64,000 bases of DNA. It comes from Trichormus variabilis 0441 (GTDB lineage Bacteria > Cyanobacteriota > Cyanobacteriia > Cyanobacteriales > Nostocaceae). The notes beneath the pieces are model-generated. The model did no database searches. It saw only the letters and a program-made list of their open reading frames with translations, and was not told the DNA's origin. The stretch spans positions 556,001-620,000 of the forward strand of contig NZ_CP047242.1 in the NCBI RefSeq assembly GCF_009856605.1, in the 5' to 3' direction. Below are positions 38,190 to 44,840 of the stretch, one piece after another; position 1 is the stretch's first letter; every line of letters starts with the position of its first letter. The position numbers and the translations under genes were made by a program.

Positions 38190-39071
38190 CTATTTAATTT
38201 TCTTCTTACGAGTAACTAAACGAGAAAGCAAACTAAAGCTCAAAACTAAGCCTAGTAAAACGATAGAAGTTGTCCAGACGAGTTGATTTTTCTGGGGGTC
38301 AGGGTCGTTGTAAAGGTTGTAAATTAAGACTGGTAAGGAAGCTGTGGGGCCGAGTAATCCGGCTGACCAATCTAGACTAAATAAGGCTGTAAAAATTAGG
38401 GGTGCTGTTTCACCAGCAGCACGGGCTACAGCTAGTAAAATACCTGTGGTAATTGCGGGTATAGCAGCAGTAACAACGATACGAATGGTAGTTTGAAAGC
38501 GCGTTCCTCCCAAGGCGGCTGAGGCGAGGCGTTGGTCTATGGGAATGAGTTTTAAGGCTTCTTCAGTAGTCAGGGCGATGATAGGTAACATGATTGTGGC
38601 TAAGGCGAATCCACCAGCGATCGCGCTAAATTGTTTAGTAGCCAAAACTATTAAACCATAAGCGAAGATACCAACAACAATTGAGGGAACACCAGTCAGG
38701 ATACTAACGATAAAGCGGACAAAGCGAGCTAACGGACTAGTTTGTCCAAATTCTGCTAAAAATATGCCTGTAAACAACCCTATAGGAATACTGAATAAAG
38801 AACCAAGAGCAACAACTGTAATAGTTCCTAAAATGGCATTACCAAATCCGTTATCGATGACAGATTTGACAAACATTTCTGCTTTTAAACCGATGATTCC
38901 TCGTGTAATAATTTCCCAAAGAATCGAAAATAAAGGAATTAAAGCTAATGCAGAGAATGCAAAAGCGATCACATTCATTACATAAGTAAAGAAAAGTCTT
39001 CTTGGTGGTAGAGGACTACATAACTCTGACGCTAAAAGCTGGTCAATTTCTGACGGTTGAGAACTGGTCAT
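38190..39071 (-). CDS. pstA: Phosphate ABC transporter permease PstA
   Basis: 293 residues with six predicted membrane helices and the binding-protein-dependent permease EAA-type loop (LIPIDQRLASAALGGTRFQT). The motif SIPIGLFTGIFLAEFG and the conserved GVPSIVVGIFAYGL are PstA hallmarks. It pairs with PstC to form the phosphate channel driven by PstB. It follows pstC by 22 bases, so the two are co-transcribed; the gap contains GACTATT heptanucleotide repeats. Confidence 0.95.
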   Translation of the reverse strand: MTSSQPSEIDQLLASELCSPLPPRRLFFTYVMNVIAFAFSALALIPLFSILWEIITRGIIGLKAEMFVKSVIDNGFGNAILGTITVVALGSLFSIPIGLFTGIFLAEFGQTSPLARFVRFIVSILTGVPSIVVGIFAYGLIVLATKQFSAIAGGFALATIMLPIIALTTEEALKLIPIDQRLASAALGGTRFQTTIRIVVTAAIPAITTGILLAVARAAGETAPLIFTALFSLDWSAGLLGPTASLPVLIYNLYNDPDPQKNQLVWTTSIVLLGLVLSFSLLSRLVTRKKKIK

Positions 39072-39093
39072 ATCGTTGACTATTGACTATTGA

Positions 39094-40068
39094 CTATTTA
39101 TTCTTACTACCAACCCACTGCACTAATAACCTAGCGCTAATATTTACAGCTAAAGTGACAGCAAATAATACTAATCCCAAATAACATAAAGCCCCAATGT
39201 GTAATCCAGGTTGAGCTTCGGCAAATTCATTAGCTAATACCGAAGGAATTGTATAAGCTGGATCAAGTAAGGAAAGACTAATTTGCGCTGAGTTTCCTAT
39301 CACCATCGTTACAGCCATTGTTTCGCCTAAAGCTCTGCCTAAAGCCAGCATGGCTGCACTGACAATTCCCGAAAATCCCGCAGGTAACAATACCCGAAAA
39401 ATTGTTTCCCAACGAGTACCACCCAAAGCCATAGAAGCACTACGTAATTCTTTAGGGATGGCTCGCAATACATCACGGCTAATTGCTGCCATTGTTGGCA
39501 AAATCATAATGGCTAAAATAATCCCAGCCGTTAACATATTTGTGCCAACTGGAAATTCAGAATTAAATAATGGTATCCATTTAAAATTAGTTCCTAACCA
39601 CTTTTGTACAGGTTCTAAAACTGGAATGAAAATAAAAATCCCCCACAAACCAATAATGACGCTGGGGATAGCAGCAATTAACTCTACAACAAACGCTAAA
39701 GTTGTTTGTACAGATGGTGGTAGGAAGTTTTCACTAGTGACTAAGGCAACAGCTATACTCACAGGGACTGCGAAGAAAATAGCGATTATGCTACTCACCA
39801 AAGTGCCGTAGATATAAGGCAATGCTCCGAAAATCTCATTAGCTGTATCCCAATCTTGACCCCAGAGAAAACCAATGCCAAACTTATCAATGGCTGGTTT
39901 AGCTTCGAGGAAGATGATCCAACTCATCACGAATAACACAGCAACGGCGATCGCTGCAAAAGTATAAACTAACCATGTGAATCCTTTGTCTAGCAAAAAA
40001 TTTCTGCCGTCGTTAGCTGTTAATCCGAGATTTTCATGATCAAAATTGGGTGGAGCTAAATTTGTCAT
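39094..40068 (-). CDS. pstC: Phosphate ABC transporter permease PstC
   Basis: PstC permease with about six membrane segments: FTWLVYTFAAIAVAVLFVM, TLVSSIIAIFFAVPVSIAVA, VELIAAIPSVIIGLWGIFIF, and the EAA-loop region ALGGTRWETIFRVLLPA. I favour the ATG at 40068 (MTNLAPPNFDHENLG, 324 residues); the longest frame begins at 40131 and adds 21 residues that may not be translated. Neither has a strong ribosome-binding site. Lies 33-96 bases after the pstS stop, in operon with it. Confidence 0.93.
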   Translation of the reverse strand: MTNLAPPNFDHENLGLTANDGRNFLLDKGFTWLVYTFAAIAVAVLFVMSWIIFLEAKPAIDKFGIGFLWGQDWDTANEIFGALPYIYGTLVSSIIAIFFAVPVSIAVALVTSENFLPPSVQTTLAFVVELIAAIPSVIIGLWGIFIFIPVLEPVQKWLGTNFKWIPLFNSEFPVGTNMLTAGIILAIMILPTMAAISRDVLRAIPKELRSASMALGGTRWETIFRVLLPAGFSGIVSAAMLALGRALGETMAVTMVIGNSAQISLSLLDPAYTIPSVLANEFAEAQPGLHIGALCYLGLVLFAVTLAVNISARLLVQWVGSKNK

Positions 40069-40164
40069 ATAAATTTCAGCAATTATATTCATCAATATCT
40101 TGGGACTCGTAAGGGTGGACATATAGTCCACCCAACTGAGAAAAGCCAGTATTAAAATTCCTGA

Positions 40165-41208
40165 CTATGGTTTGACGTTGCTATTGACTGTTTGCAACAC
40201 ACGATTAGCTACAGCATCAGGAATTCTTGTGTAATTAAGGTCATCATTGAATTGTTGACCGTCTTTTAGAACCCAATTGATCCATTTCTTGATGGCTTGA
40301 GACTTAGCCGCATCAGCATATTGTCTATAAACCATCATCCAGGTGAGTCCCACAATGGGATAACCTTGTCCTGGATCTCCCACAAAAACGCGGAAATTGT
40401 CTGGGAAACTGACAGCTGATAAAGCAGCGTTAGCAGATTGGAGAGAAGGGGCTACAAATTCTCCTTTTTTGTTTTGAATCTGCGCTGATTTGAGGTTATT
40501 TTTGGCTGCATAAGCATATTCAACATAACCAATAGAGCCAGGAGTACGAGCCACTAATGATGCTACACCAGGGTTTCCTTTACCTTTGAGGACATTAGGT
40601 AAAGTCCATTTGGGTGCAGTATTAGCGCCAATTCTGCCTTTGAAATAACCACTAATAGCACTCAAGTGGTTTGTAAAAATGAATGTGGTACCACTACTAT
40701 CCGCACGCACAGCAAATCTAATTGGCTGGTTTGGCAGATTTACACCAGGATTATCAGCTTTAATTTTGGCATCATTCCAGTTGGTAATTTGACCAGAAAA
40801 AATTGCTGGTAGTGTAGTACGGGATAATCTCAGATTATTGACACCCGGAACGTTATAGACGACGGAAACAGCACCGCCGGCTGTGGGAACAAGGATGACA
40901 CCATTTTTGACTTTAGCAATTTCAGCATCTGTCATTGCCGCATCACTACCACCGAAGTCAACAGTTCCGGCTGTTACTTGCCGAATACCACCACCACTAC
41001 CAATTCCTTGATAGTTAATTCTCAGTTCTGGATGCTTTTTTCTAACTTCACGAGCATACCGTTCATAAAGTGGAGCCGGAAAAGTCGCTCCTGCACCGTT
41101 GAGAGTTTGAGCTTGAGCGATCGCTGTAAAAATAGGAGTAACAACAACAGCAGATGTTACCACAGCAGTAGTAAATACACGCTGTAAGACGGTGGTGGAA
41201 AAATTCAT
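40165..41208 (-). CDS. pstS: Periplasmic phosphate-binding protein PstS
   Basis: 347 residues with a signal peptide (TTAVVTSAVVVTPIFTAIAQ, likely cut after AQA near residue 33) and the phosphate-binding loops GAGATFPAPLYERY, GIGSGGGIRQVTAGTVDFGG, and RADSSGTTFIFTNHLS. It captures phosphate in the periplasm and delivers it to PstCA. ATG start with GAGG five bases upstream. First gene of the operon, with the Pho-box array at 41273-41324 upstream, so it is almost certainly induced by phosphate starvation through a PhoB-type regulator. Confidence 0.96.
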   Translation of the reverse strand: MNFSTTVLQRVFTTAVVTSAVVVTPIFTAIAQAQTLNGAGATFPAPLYERYAREVRKKHPELRINYQGIGSGGGIRQVTAGTVDFGGSDAAMTDAEIAKVKNGVILVPTAGGAVSVVYNVPGVNNLRLSRTTLPAIFSGQITNWNDAKIKADNPGVNLPNQPIRFAVRADSSGTTFIFTNHLSAISGYFKGRIGANTAPKWTLPNVLKGKGNPGVASLVARTPGSIGYVEYAYAAKNNLKSAQIQNKKGEFVAPSLQSANAALSAVSFPDNFRVFVGDPGQGYPIVGLTWMMVYRQYADAAKSQAIKKWINWVLKDGQQFNDDLNYTRIPDAVANRVLQTVNSNVKP

Positions 41209-41272
41209 ATTACCTCGTAACGTAGCGATTACTTTCGACTTTCATCACAGCAATCAAAAGGTTATATTTATT

Positions 41273-41324
41273 ACCTTTAATTCAAGTTAAGTATAGGTAA
41301 ACGAGAAGTTAAGATATCTTTAAA
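41273..41324 (-). promoter_or_regulatory. Tandem Pho-box array upstream of pstS
   Basis: Read on the minus strand: CTTAACTT-CTC-GTTTACCT-ATA-CTTAACTT, three 8-mers spaced by 3 bp (core 41284-41313), with degenerate units on both sides (TTTAAAGA, TTAAAGGT). The 11-bp register and sequence match the known cyanobacterial PhoB/SphR box. It sits 65-116 bp before the pstS ATG. Confidence 0.8.
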
Positions 41325-41454
41325 CTATGCAATTTTCTTCTCTAGATTTTTCAATAAACTGTTGAAATAATTCTTGGCAGCAATGATGGGTTAAATTTAA
41401 GTGCTTACGGAAAAGGAGCTAATCTAATTATTCGGATATCCCAAAATAAATAAA

Positions 41455-41545
41455 CCCAGCAGGGGCTAAAACAGCAGACCACCCGCCAGGAAGGCACGGT
41501 ATATTCTCGCCATGTTTGATCGGGGTAGAGCTTATTTATGAGAAA
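41455..41545. ncRNA. Possible structured RNA between pstS and era
   Basis: A GC-rich island in AT-rich DNA with short self-complementary stretches (CCGCC-AGGAA-GGC region; CAGCAGGGGC upstream, GATCGGGG downstream). No known RNA family was recognised and the strand is uncertain. Low confidence. Confidence 0.25.
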
Positions 41546-42251
41546 TAATGCCTATCCGTAATCAGGATAACTGAACTAGTTATAACTAAGGGTTAAGAAA
41601 ATTCAGTGATATGGTTAATTTCAAGTTAAAATATACAAATACGGGAAAGAAAAGATATTACAAGAAAATATTGTTTTATTATGAATTGATCCATCAAAAT
41701 TTTTCAATAAATTATGTCTTACGAAATAAATTTGTAGAGAAATATTTGTTTGTTTTAGTTTTTTAAAATATAATTAAAATAAATTTTACAGGACTTGATT
41801 TAAAATATAGATCAGATCCAATTATCATTGGAAATAAATGTCATATTTTTAAGTGTTTGATTTTAAATCATAAGTGGAACGACTTGGAAAAACAACTTAT
41901 GTTAAGTGATGTAAAATACTAGGCTTCACTTCGCAGTAAGGAATTTAGTCCTTGTTTGAGAATTAAAGTTTTCACTACAAAAATTTAATTATTTACCCTG
42001 TTCTACTTAGTAAAAAGTTCAGCAGAAATAAATGTTTCTCCTATTGCAAGTTAAGGAAACTCAGAATTAAATGTACAGCAGATAAGAGCATAATAGTTAA
42101 ATTAGAGCAATCCCCTAAAGGAAAGATAATTTTAGATTTTTGTATATTCATATCTCATTTTTTGAGATTAAAGCTAAATATATTTAGTAGTAGATTAAAC
42201 TAAAGCAAGGCAGTTCCCCCGAAAATCCCAGGGTGAATTTATGCGGGTTAT

Positions 42252-43265
42252 GTGTCTAAAGAAAAAACTAAGTTATCCCAGCTAGAAAATATGACGGCGG
42301 AACTAAAAGTGGCTAGTATTGATAATCACATCTCCTCCTTGTCAGGCGAAGTATCAATTCCCCAAGCTCCACCTGAATTTAAATCAGGGTTTATCGGCAT
42401 TATCGGCCGTCCTAATGTCGGCAAATCTACCTTGATGAATCAATTAGTAGGACAAAAAATTGCCATCACTTCACCAGTAGCCCAGACAACACGCAATCGT
42501 TTGAGAGGAATTGTTACTACACCAGAGGCGCAGTTAATCTTTGTTGATACGCCAGGAATTCACAAACCCCATCATCAATTAGGTGAAGTACTGGTAAAAA
42601 ATGCCAAACTCGCTATCGAATCAGTGGATGTAGTATTGTTTGTTGTCGATGGTACAGTGGCTTGTGGTGCAGGCGATCGCTTTATTGCCGATTTACTAAT
42701 TCATAGCAAAACCCCAGTTATCTTGGGTATCAATAAGGTAGATCAACAACCCTCCGACTCCCAAAATATAGATGATAGCTACCAGCAGTTAGCAAGTGCA
42801 TATCAATGGCCGACGGTAAAATTCTCGGCTAAGACTGGTGCAGAGTTGCCCCAACTACAAGAATTATTAGTAGAGCATTTAGAGCATGGGCCGTACTATT
42901 ATCCCCCAGACTTGGTAACAGACCAGCCAGAACGGTTCATTATGGGGGAGTTAATCAGAGAACAGATTTTGTTGTTGACTCGTGAAGAAGTACCTCATTC
43001 AGTAGCGATCGCCATTGACTTAGTTGAAGAAACACCAACTATTACCCGTGTTCTCGCAACAATCCACGTTGAGCGGGACTCCCAAAAAGGCATTCTCATC
43101 GGGAAAGGTGGCTCAATGCTCAAATCTATCGGTAGCGCAGCCCGTGAACAAATTCAAAAGCTCATTGCTGGTAAAGTCTACCTAGAGCTATTTGTCAAAG
43201 TCCAACCCAAATGGCGACACTCCCGTGTCAGACTAGCAGAGTTAGGCTATCGCGTGGAAGAATGA
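42252..43265 (+). CDS. era: GTPase Era
   Basis: 337 residues. G1 GRPNVGKST (52-60), G3 DTPG (99-102), G4 NKVD (161-164) and the C-terminal KH domain with GKGGSMLKSIG identify Era, which binds the 3' end of 16S rRNA and assists 30S maturation. The usual Era is about 300 residues; here about 40 N-terminal residues precede the G domain. Start is GTG at 42252, or the internal ATG (MTAELKVAS) at 42291, which lacks a strong ribosome-binding site. Cytoplasmic or loosely membrane-bound. Confidence 0.95.
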   Translation: MSKEKTKLSQLENMTAELKVASIDNHISSLSGEVSIPQAPPEFKSGFIGIIGRPNVGKSTLMNQLVGQKIAITSPVAQTTRNRLRGIVTTPEAQLIFVDTPGIHKPHHQLGEVLVKNAKLAIESVDVVLFVVDGTVACGAGDRFIADLLIHSKTPVILGINKVDQQPSDSQNIDDSYQQLASAYQWPTVKFSAKTGAELPQLQELLVEHLEHGPYYYPPDLVTDQPERFIMGELIREQILLLTREEVPHSVAIAIDLVEETPTITRVLATIHVERDSQKGILIGKGGSMLKSIGSAAREQIQKLIAGKVYLELFVKVQPKWRHSRVRLAELGYRVEE

Positions 43266-43411
43266 ATCAATTCAAAATTCAAAATACCCTACGGGAAGGC
43301 TACGCCAACAAAATTCAAAATAAAAAGTTAGTCATTAGTCATTAGTCAACAGTCAAAACAGTTTTGGACTCTGAACTATAGACTATGGACTATGGACTCT
43401 TAACTATTGAC
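43266..43411. repeat. CTACGC-type repeat followed by heptanucleotide tandem repeats
   Basis: 43266-43325 carries the modules TTCAAAATACCCTACGGG and GGCTACGCCAACAAAATTC; 43326-43411 is a run of TAGTCAT / GACTATG-type 7-bp units. The array runs into the region where the response-regulator frame opens, so the first codons of the longest frame are repeat-derived. Confidence 0.75.
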
Positions 43412-43417
43412 AAAAAA

Positions 43418-44095
43418 ATGTCTCCAAATACCGGCTATTTTCTCAATCTGCCAAGTAATGCTCCCCGGTTGCGAATTTTGATTGTGGAAGATGATCCGAT
43501 GATGCAACTGGGGTTGGAACAGTCATTAATGGCTCATCCCCAATTAGAGATTGTGGGACAAGCAGAAGACGGCTATTTAGGTGTACAAGCAGCACTAGCA
43601 CTGAAACCGGATTTGGTAGTCATGGATATTGGCTTACCGCGACTTGATGGGATTGCAACCACACAGCAAATCAAGGCCGCACTACCAGAAACTCATGTGG
43701 TTATGCTGACATCCCATAAAACAGAAACAGAAATTATTGCCGCACTTTCTAGTGGTGCAGATGCTTATTGTATCAAAGGCGCAAGCATCGAGCGATTATT
43801 GAACGCGATCGCCGCCGCCGTCGATGGTGCAGCCTACCTCGATCCCCAGATTGCGCGACAAGTAATTGATCATCTCAAACCCCCCTCAGCGAAGGGAAAC
43901 ACCGCCAATCTATCTGGACGGGAGTTAGAGGTATTAAAACTCATGGTAGAAGGACTGAGTAACCCAGAGATAGCCGAAAAACTATATCTCAGTCCTAATA
44001 CTGTGAAAACCCACGTCCGGGGAATTATGAATAAATTAGCGGTTGACGATCGCGTACAAGCTGCTGTTGTAGCGCTACGTTCTGGTTTAGTGTAG
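43418..44095 (+). CDS. NarL/FixJ-family response regulator
   Basis: 225 residues from the ATG at 43418; the upstream ATG at 43385 lies in the tandem repeat and is unlikely. Receiver domain: acidic pocket VEDDP, phospho-acceptor Asp70 (LVVMDIGLP), Thr (VVMLTS) and Lys (CIKGAS). C-terminal LuxR-type HTH: SGRELEVLKLMVEGLSNPEI, SPNTVKTHV. It should bind DNA when phosphorylated; the partner kinase is not adjacent. The last 71 bases overlap the 3' end of the opposite-strand gene at 44025. Confidence 0.92.
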   Translation: MSPNTGYFLNLPSNAPRLRILIVEDDPMMQLGLEQSLMAHPQLEIVGQAEDGYLGVQAALALKPDLVVMDIGLPRLDGIATTQQIKAALPETHVVMLTSHKTETEIIAALSSGADAYCIKGASIERLLNAIAAAVDGAAYLDPQIARQVIDHLKPPSAKGNTANLSGRELEVLKLMVEGLSNPEIAEKLYLSPNTVKTHVRGIMNKLAVDDRVQAAVVALRSGLV

Positions 44096-44261
44096 TTGGC
44101 GTAGCATCAGCAACAACGACTGATCCTGGTTGGAGTTGACCGACGGGCGCTGGCTGCATATCGCGGTAATCTAAGATTTGGACAACGATCAGATAGGCGA
44201 TCGCTAAAATAATCGAAATAGCCCCTGTAATAATTGCCACAATTTTTTTGCGATCCATCAT
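44025..44261 (-). CDS. Small single-span membrane protein
   Basis: 78 residues: a short basic start (MMDRKK), one membrane helix (IVAIITGAISIILAIAYLIV), then a soluble tail rich in Gln/Pro/Val. It runs convergent to the response regulator, sharing 71 bp, so one of the two 3' ends may be misjudged, but the N-terminal signal-anchor composition argues that this is a real gene. No known family. It sits just before the insertion element. Confidence 0.55.
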   Translation of the reverse strand: MMDRKKIVAIITGAISIILAIAYLIVVQILDYRDMQPAPVGQLQPGSVVVADATPTTLNQNVALQQQLVRDRQPLIYS

Positions 44262-44299
44262 TAGTGCCTAAAATTCAATTTATCAGGATTTGCGGAAAA

Positions 44300-44322
44300 C
44301 CCCATCAGTCTACACGGTGGGG
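44300..44322. repeat. Left-end hairpin of the IS200/IS605 element
   Basis: CCCCATC (44300-44306) pairs with GGTGGGG (44316-44322) with one T-G pair, leaving a 9-base loop. It is subterminal, just beyond the tnpA stop, where TnpA would recognise single-stranded DNA. Confidence 0.6.
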
Positions 44323-44354
44323 ATGGATAGCAGTCTGGGGAGCGCAGTAGACAA

Positions 44355-44777
44355 TCATTCTTTTCCACCCGACTGCCCTTTAATATAATCTTTGACTATT
44401 TCCAGTGGCGCTCCACCACAAGAAACTACACATTTAGAATCATGCCATAGTTTAACTTTTTCCGACCAGTAAAACTTACCTATTTCTGATTTGTATTGTT
44501 GTCTCAAAATTCTGCTAGAAGCAGATTTAAGTGAAGCCATTAAATCAGAAATATTGTTGTCTGGGTGTAGATTGATAAGCAAATGTACATGATCCGGTTC
44601 TCCATTGAATTCCTCAAGGATGCACTGATGAGCCGTCAATACCCGCACAAAAATAGGCTCCATATCTGCAAGCATCGCCTCTGTAAAAACTAACCTACGA
44701 AACTTGGTTATAAAAACCATGTGTAAATGAATATCAAAAACTACGTGCGCTCCTTTTCTCAAACTATCTCTACTCAC
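44355..44777 (-). CDS. tnpA: IS200/IS605 transposase TnpA (Y1 HUH)
   Basis: 140 residues with GTG start. The HUH motif is His63-Val-His65 (EPDHVHLLINL) and the catalytic tyrosine is Tyr131 (EIVKDYIKGQ). These cut and rejoin single-stranded DNA at the element's hairpin ends. Length and motifs are complete, so TnpA looks intact. It diverges from tnpB across a 63-bp gap that must carry both promoters. Confidence 0.93.
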   Translation of the reverse strand: MSRDSLRKGAHVVFDIHLHMVFITKFRRLVFTEAMLADMEPIFVRVLTAHQCILEEFNGEPDHVHLLINLHPDNNISDLMASLKSASSRILRQQYKSEIGKFYWSEKVKLWHDSKCVVSCGGAPLEIVKDYIKGQSGGKE

Positions 44778-44840
44778 TTCGGGTCAACCTTAAAATCTGT
44801 GGTATCCTTTTGAGGGTAACATAACTACACAATTCGACTC

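Larger units (their letters stand above)
41209..42251. other. 1.0-kb divergent intergenic region between pstS and era
   Basis: Holds the pstS Pho-box array at 41273-41324, a GC-richer structured patch at about 41455-41545, and otherwise strongly AT-rich DNA up to era. No protein-coding frame seen. Confidence 0.55.

Noticed and set aside
39350..39811. Plus-strand frame of 153 codons over pstC
   Set aside because: Antisense shadow of pstC; hydrophobic permease codons often leave long open complements.
41455..41545. SRP RNA (ffs) in the pstS-era gap
   Set aside because: The patch contains AGGAAGGCA but lacks the GGTCAGGTCCGGAAGGAAGC core of SRP RNA on either strand.
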